Assembly: GCA_021234155.1 (NCBI GenBank) | Contig: JAJEKV010000032.1 | Span: forward strand, 7,968,736-8,032,735 | Direction of reading: 5' to 3' | DNA: 64,000 bases | From: Isoetes taiwanensis | Lineage: Eukaryota > Streptophyta > Lycopodiopsida > Isoetales > Isoetaceae | Shown: piece by piece, positions 11,277 through 24,860 of the stretch | How positions within the stretch are numbered: position 1 is the first letter of the stretch | Layout of the letters: each line of letters begins with the position of its first letter | Notes under the pieces: generated by a model | What the model was told of the DNA's origin: nothing | The model's input: the letters and a program-made list of their open reading frames with translations, nothing else | The model's database searches: none | Translations under genes and position numbers: made by a program

Positions 11277-14200
11277 CTAAGCTTCTCTATGAGCATGTGC
11301 AGTATTTGTGTGGCTGTAGTATATGCCTCTTTTAGAATTACGCCTTTTCCATATGACCCATAATGCCCATGATCTGACAATATGAAAAGCTTTGCGTTTT
11401 GAGACTGGCCATTCTACTGGATATCTACCTAGAAGGAGATCGTTGGTCCCCAATGTACTGTTGAACATATCCATGCACCACGACCACACAACTTGCAGGT
11501 CAGTGCACTCTACTAAGCAATGTTCCAGAGACTCTTCATCCAACTTGCACAATGGACATAGAGGGCTCACATCAGCTTTGAATTTGGATACCCTTCTGTT
11601 TACCATAGGAACCCTATGAATTACTTGCCATAAAAAAGAATTCACTCGGGGAGGGAGAATTTTTATCCATACACCCCTCCAAATTTCCTTCAACTGTGCG
11701 TCAGTGACTTGCACGTTCCATTGAGCTGGTAGCGATAAAGTACCTTTTGTCTTCAGACGCTTATATGTTGATTTCACAAATGACCCCTCCTGCACAGATT
11801 GATCGAGAACCCAAGGTTTCTTACTCGTGCTATTTATGTGGTTTGGAAGACTTACTGCAATACATTCCCACATTGTTTTGTCGTTATTCTGGAGGCCGAA
11901 TTTCTGCTTGAATACCATCCATTCTGTTAACTGACCACCTTCATACCACATTGCACACGAACCAATGCCACAGCTGATCCATCTTCTCACCACTCTGATG
12001 TCAGCTAAAAGGGCCAGAGGACCATTCTTATTGCGGTAGTTGACTGGAATCCACCATGGTGGAGTAGTATTCGCTGCACAATTACTGATATTCAATGTGA
12101 AGAGCTTTTTCACCACGTCCCACGCGGAAATGAGACCTCTTAAGAACGGTGAGGCCTCGGAACTTGGTTTCAAGCCATAAAATAGAGACCATGGAAGAGA
12201 TACTTGTGCTGATACTTTAGCATGTGTGCAGGAGAAACGTATGGCCTGTGCTATGAGTTGGAGGCCTGGTGACTTCATTTTCTCCTCTAAAATATTCCAC
12301 ATGAATTTGGCTACTAGTATTTTGCTTTGTAGGGCTAAGTCAATCATGCCTATTCCCCCTTCTTCCTTATCTCTTTTACATTTCCACCATGCTATTTTCA
12401 CTAGTGCTCCTTCCTCGTTGCCTCCCCACACAAAGTTTCTAATTGTCCCTTCCATTTCTTTTACTTTCTCTGGTGGGGCTATGAGGAGAGATGAGACATA
12501 GATGTGCGTGCTGCACAGCACATGCTTCGCTACTACTATCCTGCCAGCCAGTGATAGTTTTGCGACTTTCCACCAATTCAGATGCTTCTGTAATCCTAAT
12601 ATCATCTCATCCCATACTTTTGTTGAGGGTACTTTAATTCCCACTGGGATTCCAAGAAGGTTAGAATACTCCCCAGCTTTTATGATTTTCCACGGGAGGC
12701 GCTCTAAACACCTGGGATGTGGTCCTTCCCCAGCCCATTGCGCCGAGCATTTCTTCCAGTTGATGAGACATCCTGAGGCCAAGGAGAAAGTGTCTAACAA
12801 CTGACTGGCATTCTTTAGATTGCTCTCCTCTGCTACTAGAAACAAAAAAGAGTCATCTGCGTATTGATTGCATATCTGCTGAGATCCATCCCCCATTTGA
12901 AGACCTTCTACTAGACCATCCCTTGAGGCCTGTAGAAATAGCTGTGAGAAAGCTTCTGCTGCTATGTTAAATAGAAATGGGGCTAGTGGGCATCCCTGTC
13001 TAATGCCTCTTTCGATGCCGAATATAGGAGAGGACTCCCCGTTGAGAAGAACAGAGGCCCGTGCGGAGTGGAGTAATCTCTTAACACTTCCAGTAAAAAA
13101 TTCCCCGCAACCCAATTTTAACAAAGATTTTATATAAAAGCTCCACCGATACTATCGTATGCCTTAGTAAAATCCAACTTGATGTAAGCTACTTTTTGAC
13201 TCGTGTTTTTAGCCCAATACATACCCTCAAAAGTCTGCCGCTATATTGTGCGTAATGTTCCTTCCCGGGAGAAAACCATTTGGGCCGGGGAGATAGTTTT
13301 CGCAAGTATGGGCTTTATTTTCTCTGCCATTCCCTTTGCTATTATCTTATAGAATGCCGACAGCAATGTGATGGGTCTCCAGTCATTGATAGTACGTGGG
13401 TCTTTTCCCTTTGGAATCAAAACGATACAACCTGTATTTAGCTTGGGATCCAGGTGGTCTGCTTGTTGGAAGTCTGTATAAGCTGAGAATATATCAGTTT
13501 TAATCCATTCCCAATAAACCTGAAAAAACTCTATTGGAATCCCATCCATCCCCGGACACTTCTCTTTGTCGAGGGCGATGGATCGCCCGATGCAAATCAT
13601 CTATAGATAGTGGGCGGCTCAACATTTGGTGTTGCTCATTTGTTATGACTGGAGACACCTTGGAAACCACTAACTCTTCAAACTCGCCCCGAACGGCATT
13701 CGCTTTCTCCGAAGAAGCTTTGAAAGTGATCGTGAAGAAACTTATGAAGCCCATCACAACTTTTTAGTATCGACCCATCATCAAGTGTAATGCTAGATAA
13801 TGTCGTTGACCATCTCTTCTCGCTTGGCACTTTAAAGAAAAACTTAGAGCATTTATCGCTTGCCTAAGCCAAGTTAAACCTCGCCTTTGCTTACATTTCT
13901 CGGCAGGTCTTAGTCTCCTCGACTTTTTTAATCTCATCCATTAATTTTTTTCTCTTACGTACCATCATTGGGACCCGCATTTGCTCGAGGGTTGTCAATT
14001 GATTTGTATAGTTTGTCCAAAGATGCTCTCTCCTCCCCGTACTTTTTCTCTCCCCACAGTTTAGCAAATTGCTTAATATTTGCTAGTGTCGAATCAAGGC
14101 CTTCATGCCCTCGAAGTCTTTTATAAATGCCGCTTGCCAAATTTCTTTGCATTTTGCAAGAAAAGGTGCTCTTTCGGATACTTGATATTCATTTTAAATA

Positions 14201-14947
14201 CGTTCTTGAGACTTTTTTCCTACATTCCTGGCATGAAATTACCTGAGGATTATGATCAGATATCGCATTGTCGGTGCAGTTTACTCTACGAAGAGTTGGG
14301 GAAGTGGCGAGTGTATTGTAATTCACGTAACACCTGTCATGTCTAGCGTAAGCTCTACCCTGTCCCACCCAACCGTTGCACCATGTGAAACCTTTATCCC
14401 CTCAAACTCAATAAGTCCACCGGCGTCTATCAATTTTACCTAACGCTTTTTCAAAACCATTAACAATGTCAGATGTTGCACCACGTCTGTCTTCTGCTGT
14501 CTCCACCATATTAAAATCGCCTAGCATTAACCATGCTATGTGATTACCAAGATTTTTGATTTTATGCCTGAGGGAAGCCCATAGTGCACCTCTTCCCCTA
14601 GGATTGTTATGCGCGTAAATGTTTAAAATTCCCCATGATTGGTTGTTCTGCTGCCACACAATGATGGACCACCTTCCAAATCTATCCGACATAGATGTTG
14701 TCACCTTAACCGTGTTTTTCCATGCGATTAAGGTACCTGCACTAGATTTTTCCTTTGCCGAGACAATTCCAGCATACTCGTTCCCTATTATTTTAAACAG
14801 GACATCAGCTTCCTCCTTCTTACACTTGTGTTCTTGAAAACATATGATATCCGCGTTCACTCTCTTTAGTGCTAGTGAAAGCCTGTTGCTTTTAAACTCC
14901 GACGACTTTACTCCTCTGATATTCCAGCTCACGATTTTGAAATTCAT
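11277..14947 (-). pseudogene. LINE ORF2: endonuclease, reverse transcriptase, zf-RVT; broken
   Basis: The start ATG at 14947-14945 opens the apurinic endonuclease domain: IVSWNIRG near residue 5, FQEHKC, and MLGDFNMVE before a frame break around 14408. The middle is in pieces (14152-13955, 13757-13500). RT block I-III appears at 13600-13241 (KCPGMDGIPIEF, VLIPKG, NDWRPITLL). The last long frame, 13124-11277, holds RQGCPLAPFLFN, the catalytic QYADDSFLF, the thumb, and a C-terminal zf-RVT (CPLCKL...LEHCLVEC). Plant L1 ORF2 is about 1,200-1,300 residues, so all domains are present but in at least four frames. Confidence 0.9.
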
Positions 14948-15626
14948 TATGAGTTTTAAGAGTATGGCCAACACCTCTATTTTCCACATCTAGTTTCCCT
15001 TCAATAGCAACTCACCACCAGCGGGGTTTAAAAAGAGGGGCTGAGGCTTTTTTTCTTTTCATCTCACCCATCTTTGTCTACATATACATTTGCATCCATC
15101 TTGTTCTTCTTGCCTATTAGAGCTTAATGGGTTATCCAACATTTCCACGCCATCTCTTTGATCTATTTCTGACCCTTCGGTTATCCTTGTGTATCACCAA
15201 AGCCATTTTTGGGTGCCACACATCATCTTTGCCTGTTATACACCGCAAGCTCCCCTTCTCTACGAAGTTGCCTCCGGTGATATATTTACAACAACGACGA
15301 CAATGGTCGTGGAGCCTCCGTAGTTTTTAAGGCCACCGTGTTTTGGGAGCCTCTCGAACTTCCCGGCAATATTTCTAGCTCTTGTACCGCGGTTTGAGGC
15401 TACCACTTGCCACTGAGCCTCCATGTCCTCTTTGGATTTTGGTCCATTATGAGGCGTATTTTCAAACATATTTTCGGGAATGGGTGAGAATGAGGAGATG
15501 GCAACAGCTTGTTTCTAGAGTGGTTGTAAATGGAGGGGGGTGACAAGACAACTGGAGAGGTTCAAGTGTCACTTGACTACTTTCTTTAAGTGTAACACCA
15601 GCCGTAGCAAATGTGTTCCCCGCTCT

Positions 15627-17516
15627 CTATCTTTTGGCCCTGGAGGCAATGTTATCTTTGGCACTTGTGTGGTCTAACTTGATTACGCCTTCTAGCTCTA
15701 AGTTGGGGAACATCCTCCTTATTTCCCATCCATTTATGAGCTTAAGTAAAAATTTAAAGCAACACATTCCGCTTTTTACTGTCACTCCTTTGGGGATATG
15801 TGCGTTTCTTTGGGATAGCAACACGCATTCTAGGCCCCTTCGCGAATTGAATGTGACACGTATGAGCCTAGTGTGTTAGCAATAGACTTTAAGAACTCGA
15901 ACTAGCAAGTCCGGTGGTAGATCTTCTATTTCAAACCAACATGGGATTTTGATAGCAGAGGTTTGTTTAGGAGAGAAGCCAGCGATAGAACCGGATGAGA
16001 ATAAAGTCTCCGCAAAAGGGTCCGGCCGCTTTCGGGCAACTAGCCTATCTACCGCTGCTTCACAATCAAACATAATAAGAAAGAAGTTGTTGCCCAGTGC
16101 CTTAAGCGATTGGTGTTGGGGCAAACCTAACCTCTTCAAGTGTGTTGATAGCCACATGCTTAATCTGCGCAGGTCCAAGAAGCCCCCTGTAAAAAAGCCT
16201 ACAACTGAGCGCGAGATCAAGCTTTCTAAATACTTTTTATGCACCTCGTGATTGATTTCTGCCACTGGAAAATTATCTTCTACCTCCACAACTCTGTTGG
16301 TGCCAATGGCCATTCCTGGTTTACTGCTTCTAATTTCTGTCCCAAGGTTCTGAATGAGGCCCATCTCAACCATTTGGAGCGCCTCTGTGACTCTTGCGCT
16401 TCTATTCTTATCTTGAATGTGGTTCTGAATCCACTCTGAAAATCTCGGCTTATTTACTACTCTCACTGAATCCTGTCCTTTCCACGCTGAAGCTTTTGGA
16501 TGACCACCTATGCTTTCCGCTGCCTTTTCTGCCTGATAAGCATCTACCCTCTCATCAGTTTGATGCACCGCACCTGCACCTGTGCCCTTCCCCTTAATTA
16601 TATGGCCTGCTCCTTTCTCTACAGTTGTTATCACATTTGGTGTAGGTGTTTGAGTCACACCAAATACAGTTGCACCTTTATGTGTGCATGTGTTGTTATG
16701 GTTTTCAACATCCATATTTGTCCTGTCCCGATTTTGATTTTGCGTTTGCGTTTTATTTTGACAAGCAACAACTGGATTAGACTTACCTGTAACGCTTGTT
16801 TGATGCCCAATTGCTGTATTGCCTTGTATTTTCCTTGCTAAATTTGTATGCTCCATGGTGTTCTTTGCTAGTATCGATTCTACCAGCGCACCTGAACTCT
16901 TCCTTAGCTCTGCCAGTTTATCACCAACTATCTTTTTCTTCTCTTCCCGCTCCCGCCCCTTTGTTATCTCTGTTGCCTCTTCCATCATAGAATCTAGACA
17001 ATCTCCGAGTAGCAACCCCTGCTGTGTGGCTATGTTATGCTCATAATCGGTAGTGCCTACTCGGGATAGTCCCCCTTTGACACTGATTCCTGCCTCTGCT
17101 CCTAACATTGAGTTTTTCAATTTTTGGATAGCCCCAAAAGCACTCACGCAGGCAATGGGAGTCTGATCTTCCCTTCCATTTATCTTCCCTGCTCCTATTT
17201 CGTTTGCCCCTTTTGGGGAGTGGTCTATGCTATGTAAGACACGGATTCTTGTAGCTAGGCTAGAACTCTTATGAAATGGACTAATGGATTGATTTACCTC
17301 TTGCAAGGCAGAAGCCCCAAATTTTGGATGGGATTCGTTGGAAGCCCCTTCGACTGGGGAAGGTTTACTAGGAGCCCCACTGGCCTGACAAGCTACTGTT
17401 GTGCAGCCCTGAGCTGCGATAGAAGAATGAATCGGAGGCCCTGTGCCTCCGTTGAAGTCACCTGGGTCTAACCCAGGACTGTTACCGGCTGCCGCGAACG
17501 CGGCCGCTTTAGCTGT
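15627..17516 (-). pseudogene. LINE ORF1 (DUF4283 RNA-binding type), broken
   Basis: ORF1 of plant L1 elements makes a nucleic-acid-binding protein that forms the RNP. The frame is open from the element's first base (17516) to a stop at 15876, about 546 codons, without a start Met at its 5' end. The C-terminal 150 residues form a DUF4283 domain, with SVVGFFTGGFLDLRRL, FLIMFDCEAAVDRLV and IKIPCWFEIEDLP. After the stop, the domain continues in other frames to about 15627 (IPKGVTVKSGMCCFKF, WEIRRMFPNLELEG), so there is a frameshift near 15880. The N-terminal part is polar and low-complexity, as is usual for this family. It lies directly upstream of ORF2 on the same strand. Confidence 0.85.
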
Positions 17517-19599
17517 GTCCTTTATGAGTCAAATCTATGCCATTTTTCAATTATATGTCTTTTAACCCATGTAACTACATGCCCATATGAGATGGTGAAT
17601 CTAATGCAACATGCTAAAAAGATCCTTGAGAGGCTTTAAAATGTTACGATTCAAGAAAAGAAGCAATAAACAATGCCATTGTAGAAATGCAATATTACAT
17701 GACAACTTGGACCAACGTTCATGGTTGCTTATGCTTTGGGGAGTACTTGAGTGGGATTTGTTAGTCAAGCCTGTCTGGGAGCCTATTGTTTAGTTTTGTT
17801 TGTGAATCCTAATTATCTTGGGTGGGATATAATTAGCACTTTAATAGGGGAATAAGAAGTAAAATCTACATTAGAACATTTGAATTGCTACTTTCAAATG
17901 ATGTTGAATTTATATTAAATTGCCTTTATTTTGAGGGTACTTTTTTGAACCTAGGGAAATTTTAGGGAAGTTAGGAAATGTCTCGTAGCCTCTTTTGGAT
18001 ATTTGATATGTTATCTATCTTTTCTAATAGTTATGTGTGTTTATCTTCAATGAGGAAACTATCACAGTAATGTAGTGGTAACTTGATGAGGCGCGGCCTT
18101 GCAAATAGAAATATTTAGTACCGTTTACTATCTTGGAATTTCAATAATGATCCATAGGCATATGTAGATGACGGACATGGGTAATCCCTAGTCCTACTTT
18201 ATTACAATTAGAATTCGACGTTTAATGTGATAGATATTGGGATTTGTTTCCAAGATTATCGAAGTAATGAAGCTTTTATTGAAAGTGTGCTTCAACTCAA
18301 ATATTGACCTCGTATAGTACACTCACACGGTCTCTTATGATGGAGTCGATTGTGTTTTCATCTATGCACATTTTGCTAGGGTCCTGCACTACTATGTACT
18401 AGGGTTATTGTTCATGGGATTTAAGATCTAGATTGGGAACATGTTAATAAGAACAATGCCATTGTAGAAATGTAATATTACATGACAACTTGGACCAACA
18501 TTCATGGCTACTTATGCTTTGGGGAGTACTTGAGTGGGATTTGTTAGTCAAGCCTGTGTGGGAGCCTATTGTTTACTTTTGTTTGTGAATCCTAATTATC
18601 TTGGGTGGGATATAATTAGTACTTTAATAGGGGAATTAGAAGTAAAATGTACATTAGAACATTTGAATTGCTACTTTCAAATGGTGTTGAATCAATCTTG
18701 TTAATTTGGGATTTTTCGGTCTGACTAATTTTTTATTTTTTTTGGAGGAATTTTGCCTGCCGGAAACATTTGCCGATTCTCCAAAAATCATGAAATTTTT
18801 CCGTGGTATGATTTTGGTCATTTTGTTTTCTTGAGCCGTATCTGCCTTCTTTTTCGTAATGTTTTTCATGTAGTTCAATGTTTATTCTGAGTCGAAAGGA
18901 GGCTGTTGTTTTCGGCAAAGGCCCGCCATAGCTTGGATCAACAGCATGGAGATGGCCGCACGGCCCGTCTGGCAACAAATTTTTTAGTCCTAGACATGCA
19001 TAGCTATGGCATAGCGTGAATCGGTGAAGCAGGAATGGTACGCGTGGAACAAAAAAATCCAATTTAGGTTACGACATCCTTGATAGAATTTCGTTTAGTT
19101 ACTGATTCTTTCTTTTGGTTGTTTGATGTAGGATGGATAAGGGAAAGCAACTCGAAATTTGGCAACAATATTCTTGGAGAGCTTCGTTTGATTTTTGGCA
19201 TTTATATGTTCTGCATGGATTTTGCTTTGAGTCTTTTTAGTCATTGTCTATGACTTATTCTCTTCTATTCTGATCATAGTGTTCTGAGTTGTCCTCCTTA
19301 ACTAGAATGGAACGAAGATGCTAAGGTATGTTACAATGCCATGCACAAATCGTGATGCTTAAAATGAGAATGGGCACTTTCATATCCATCGTTTTGATGC
19401 TCTAATGTACTTGCACTAGAATAACAGCTCATTTTGATGTAAATATTTGCTTCTTAAATGTGCAGAGGTAGAATATGAACTGAATCATTGATTGTGGTAT
19501 AGCAAGTGACACGAGTCCAGCAAAAGTATGGCGATGTACTATTTGGCAATCCTTAGAAATCCTGTACATAGATGGCAGTTCATAATGATGCAGTGCTAT

Positions 19600-20030
19600 G
19601 CAGTTTGGATCTTCTCATATACAGTTCGCCCCTATCAGGAGATTTGATGTTTGGATTTTCTCATATACAGTTCTCCCCTATTAGGAGATTTGCTCCATTT
19701 CATTGGTAAGGTATGTCTTCTTCATACTTTTCTTGCAGGTACTTCTTCTTTGTACATTTATTGCAGTTGTTTTGCAATCACACTGTAGGTAATGGAACCA
19801 TAGAGTACATTTGTTGAGTTGTTTTGCAATGCTGTTGCCACTGGTCGACCTCTGTTGTTCAACTGGCATGAATATAGGAACTGCACTTTAGATGATGGAA
19901 CCACAGGCTTGATACATTTTGTTACAGTTGTTTTGCAATCCCATTACCGCTGGTCTTACATCTGTTGTTCAGTTGACATGAGCATGAATGCATGTCTTCC
20001 GATCCCTCAAGTTAGACTCTAGAGAAGTCA
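19600..20030 (+). repeat. Short direct repeats inside Helitron 1
   Basis: A 46-bp unit with tcatatacagttc and cccctat-aggagattt occurs twice at about 19600-19690. A second motif around gttgttttgcaat occurs three times at about 19765-19950. They have no coding content and are typical of tandem slippage in non-autonomous elements. Confidence 0.65.
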
Positions 20031-20130
20031 TGTAACATGTATAAACAAATGAATTCTCATAGTGTTCTTTCCATTTCTCTAGCCTCAAAATTTTTCTTCA
20101 AACTTTCTGATGCATGGTAAATTTGGTGCA

Positions 20131-23100
20131 GCCTGTGATTAAAAACTTGAATGATATAAGTATATATAGTGTTTGCTGCAATTTGCTAGCTCTTCTCATC
20201 CCTCATTCAGCAGGGGCCCTGTACCGTATGCAATTTCTGAAAGGTCTGTACATCTTTTAAGTTTGTGTTTGCAATTTCAATTATTGTTTATAGTATAAAG
20301 GGAGTCACAATTGGATTTTATCCGTGTGTCTAAAAGGTCATATACTTTCAAATGATTTGAGTTGTCTATTAAAGCTATTTTTTTTCTCAGAGTATATTGA
20401 AAAGGTTACTTGAGTTTGTTTGCGAACTAATGATGGCGAAGGGCATCTTGAATGTGCTAGATCTGTGCAATAAATCATTATCTGTGCTTTAAGCTTGCAA
20501 ATCTTCAGTGATGGTATTCCTTAATGTTTCCATTGGACCTCCAGAACTTGCAGCTAAGATCAGGTTAACAAGGCAGAGAATGTTTGCTACAATTTTTACC
20601 AATGCCAAGAGAACTGCATTTTACAATCCCAGTGGAAGAATAGGAACTACATAGCTGAGTGACAAAGGAATAAGAGTTATGGGGGTAGTAACAGCCGGAG
20701 CCTGATTCTTAGGCTATAAACCATCAATGTCTTTTTTTTTACTTTTGTAAAGGTGGTTGTTACATTTATTCACTTTATGCTATAATCTATTGAAATTTAC
20801 GTCTTGAATTTGCTCTTAATGTTCTGTTCCTTTGCTCGCAGAGTTGTATACTATAAAAACAAATTTGTTTTTGTTGAGTTACAATAGAGGCCGGGCAATG
20901 AAATTTCTGGTCTTACACTACTGCCAAGTGTGTCACGTCATTCTCATTCTCAAATAACTTGCTCTTATATGTTCTCTTACCATCTCTACGTTTGATTATT
21001 GTAGCTGTCATGCTGCCATAAGGCATTTAAATGCTTTTACCTATTTTGGGCATTCATCTGTATGATGCAACATGCAAGCTATCACAAGTCTGTCTAAATG
21101 CCTGCAACCTTTCACAAATCTATATGAATACCCTTGCAAAAGTTCTACATGCTGGAAGTTTTACCATAAGAGACCTTCCATTCTTACTCATCCAAGCTAC
21201 AAATTGCCAAACTTGACAGGCACATTATTGTCCAAAAGGATGGGCTAACAAGTGATGTGATTGTGAATTTTACAAAAAGATAGATTTTATTTTGAGTTCA
21301 AATTAGTGATTGTTTTTTTTTTTTTTTTTTGTTGAAGGACGTCAGACTTTATTCAATCAAAGAGTCAAATACAAGTATAAATGCAGAGACAGGAATAAAA
21401 TCTCAGCGGATAAGCGGAGACCCACCGAGTGAAGCAACCTGCCTAAGCATAAGAGTGCACATCCAAAAACTCCTCAAAAATCAATCGCCTCTTGCGAGGG
21501 GCAAGTGAAGAACAATGATACGACTTTACAATGTAACCTTGAGCTTCTTGGAGAACACGATTATCTGCCACATCCAGACCTTTGAAGATTACCAATCTTC
21601 GTCTTTTCCAGATAGTCCAAAGCAACCATCCTACTGCTAGATGAAAAGCCTGGCCTTGTAACTCTGTCCAGGTACTTGGATAAATTGCCAAAAGCAGTTG
21701 TTGACTTGTTAGTGAAACCTGAAAAAGGGAAAACAACCAGTCCCATACCTGTCTAAGGTGTTCACACATGAAAAAGCAATGCTCAATGGTCTCAGATCCA
21801 CGCTTGCATACTGGACACTGATTTGATATTCTAGGGTTAAACTTATGGACAAGCACATTAACCCTTGCAGACACCTATGAAGAATCGCCACCAAAGAAGC
21901 GCCACTTTAGGATGAAGTAGCTTGTCCCATGCCCAAGACCACACCTTCTGCCATTGAAGAGGAGGAAGTTGAAGAGACCACTTATTAGACGGAGGAAGAA
22001 TATCAGTATCAAGCAACAACTGATACATAGAGTTCACAAGTTTGCACTCCTTAATTTCTTCATGACAAACCCATACCAAAATATCTTCTTGGTGTGGCGT
22101 AATAGGTGTAGAAAATCAGCAACTTTTTGCCAAAGAACTCTATCCCATCGCCCCCAATAGAAACTTTAATCGAAAAGCCTCCCATGTCAAAGAATCGGCT
22201 CGAGTCATACCATGCTGCAATAGTTAAGATTCCAGCACTTTTCCAACGTCTTTGAGTCAATGGGTGCAATCAGAAGCAAAGTGGTTGATTGTCTACCGGA
22301 GGGATCCACCAACAAGGTGCGATCAAACTGCATACAAGCGGTTGGACTGATGTGAAATAAAGTTTTGATCAGGTGCCGTGAATCTAACAATCCCTTTAAG
22401 AATGGAGAAGCATTATGATAAGGCCGCAACTCATAAAATAAACTCCATGGAAGAACGAGGTTTCAGTGTGACTTTACCAAAAGGGATCTGAGAGGTAAGA
22501 GCTGCGCTAATAATAAGTCAGAAACCGGGAGAATCATCCTTACCTACGAGAAGCCGCCAAATGAATTTTGAGATCATAACCTTACTCTGCAAATGGAAAT
22601 CTGTCATGCCCAAACCTCCAGCAGACTTAGGTTTTATACACTTAGACCATGCAACCTTCACCACTACCCCTGCTTCATTTCCACCCCAGATAAAGTTTCT
22701 AACAACACCCACAATCTCCTGAAACTTTGAGTGGGAAGCAAGAATGGCAGAAGCCATATAGACATGTGTGTTGCTTAAGACATGCTTAGCAACTGTTACC
22801 CTTCCAGGCATAGATAGCTTAGCCGTATCCCACCAAAAAAGGTGCCTCCGCAACCCCTCGATTATAACATCCCAAGCATCAGAAGTTGAAACATGAATAC
22901 CCACTGGGATACCAAGAAGCTTGGTTGCCTTCCCATGAGGCAACACCTTCCAGGGGTAAGCAAGAACACATGGTGGGACTTCATCATCTAGAGTCCACAA
23001 AGCAGAACACTTTTGCCAACCGACCAAAACTCCAGAGGCTAAGGAAAATGTGTCAAGCAGAAGCTTTGCATTTTGGAGATTATCAGCATCTGCTTTCAAA

Positions 23101-24860
23101 AATAGAAAGGTATCATCTGCATACTGATTAATAATTTCTTGAGAGCCATTTTCCATAGGAAGACCCCTGATCACATCATCCTCAGCAGCACTAGAAAATA
23201 ATTGTGAAAGCACCTCTGCCACTATTGTAAAAAGCAATGGAGCCAAGGGGCAACCTTGACGAACTCCTCTACCAACAGGAAAGACAACAGAGGGCTCTCC
23301 CTGGAAGAGTACTGTAGATCTTGCTGAAGTATGCAACTTCATGACATCTCTTGTGAATGGGATACCAAACCCTAAAGCCAATAAACACTTCTCAAATTAG
23401 TGATTGTTTAATCCATATACCTGATAATGACATATATGTCAGGTCATGTGTCATACGTCTTTGACCCACTTCATTGCAAATACTCAAGACATTCGTACCA
23501 CTGTAGACAAAAGCAAGTTCTTTGTTCTTAGGCATACGTTGCCATTTTCTAATCTGTGATTAAGAACTTGGTGATCTAAGTATATATAGTGTCAGCTGCA
23601 ATTTGCTAGCTTTTCGCATCCCTCATTCAGCAGGGGCTCTGTACCCTATGCAATTTCTGAAAGGTCTGTACATCTTTTAAGTTCGTGTTGGCAATTTCAA
23701 TTGTTGTTTATAGTATAAAAGAAGTCACATCTGTATTTTATCCGTGTGTCTAAAAGGTCGTATACTATTACTTTCAAATGATTTGAGTTGTCTATTAAAG
23801 CTAATTTATTTCACGGAGTATATTGAAAAGGTTACTTGAGTTTGTTTGTGAACCAATGATTGCGAAGGGAATCTTGAATGTGCTAGGTCTGTGCAATAAA
23901 TCATTGTCTGTGTTTTAAGTTTGCAAATCTTCAGTGACGGTATTCCATAATGTTTCCATTGGACCTCCAGGACTTGCAGCTAAGATCAGGTTAACAAGGC
24001 AGCGTTAACAAGAGAATTTTTACCAATGGCAAGAGTACTGCATGTTACAATCCCAGTGGAAGAAAAGGAACTGTATATCTGAGTGACAAAGGAATAAGAG
24101 TTATGGGTGTAGTAACAGCTGGAGCCTGATTCTTAGGCTAGAAACCATCAATGTTTTTTTTTTTTACTTTCGTAATGGTGGTTGTTTATGCTATAATCTA
24201 TTGAAATTTACATCTTGAATTTGCTCTTACTGTTCTGTTCCTTTGCTCGCACAGTTTAATACTATAAAAATAAATTTGTTTTTGTTGCGTTACAGCAGAG
24301 GCCGGGCAATGAAATTTCAGGTCTTACACTGCTGCCAAGTGTGTCGCATTATTCTTAGGTAATTTGCTCTTATATGTTCTCTTAAAATCTCTATGTTTAA
24401 TTGTTGTAGCTGTCATGCTGCCATAAGGTATTTAGATGTTTTTACCTATTTTGAGCATTCATCTGTATGATGCTACATGCAACCTATCACAAGTATGCCT
24501 GAATGCCCTTGCATGGTGATGCGACATGCAACCTTTCACAAATCTACATGAATACCCTTGCAAAAATTTTACATGCTGGAAGTTTTACCGTAAGAGATCT
24601 TCCATTCTTACTCATTCAAGCTACAAATTGCCGAACTTGACAGGCACATTGTTGTCCAAAAGGATGGGCTAACAAGTGATGTGATTGTGAATTTTACAAA
24701 AAGAGTTCAAGTTAGTGGTTGTTTAATCCATATACCTGATAATAACATATATGTCACGTCATATGTCACACATTTTTGACCCACTTCATTGCAAATACTC
24801 AAGACATTTGTACCACTGCAGACAAAAGCAAGTTCTTTGTTTTTAGGCATACATTGCCAT
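20131..24860 (+). repeat. Tandem duplication of ~1.3 kb inside Helitron 1, first copy LINE-interrupted
   Basis: Copy one runs from about 20131 to 23550, including the 2.1-kb LINE. Copy two runs from about 23551 to 24860. Landmarks in both are ctgcaatttgctagct, ctcattcagcagggg and ccatatacctgataa. The LINE-free second copy provides the empty site for the LINE at 24706-24725. Both copies end at a tgccattttct motif, which also marks the boundary of the next duplication. Confidence 0.85.
21313..23392 (-). mobile_element. LINE, 5'-truncated (2080 bp), with 14-bp target duplication
   Basis: A poly(T) run starts at 21313. The target duplication caaattagtgattg lies at 21299-21312 and 23393-23406, and the homologous empty site (one or two base differences) is at about 24708-24722. 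The element retains only the 3' half of ORF2: RT from RQGCPLAPLLFT through the catalytic QYADDTFLF (frame 23381-22518), then frame breaks, and the zf-RVT (CPVCKRG..IEHCFFMC) in frame 21874-21443. It is a dead-on-arrival copy of the same broad family as the other LINEs. Confidence 0.93.

Larger units (their letters stand above)
11063..17516 (-). mobile_element. LINE-1 type retrotransposon, 6454 bp, nearly full length
   Basis: A poly(T) run (11063-11076) marks the 3' end of a - strand L1 element. The target duplication gtccttta flanks it at 11055-11062 and 17517-17524. The same sequence without the insertion is present in another array unit at 29751-29758, giving a direct empty site. The element has two coding regions, listed separately. 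Its 5' end falls immediately inside the presumed ORF1 start, with open frame from the first base, so only a few bases appear to be lost. Several frameshifts and stops mean it is no longer active. Confidence 0.93.
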
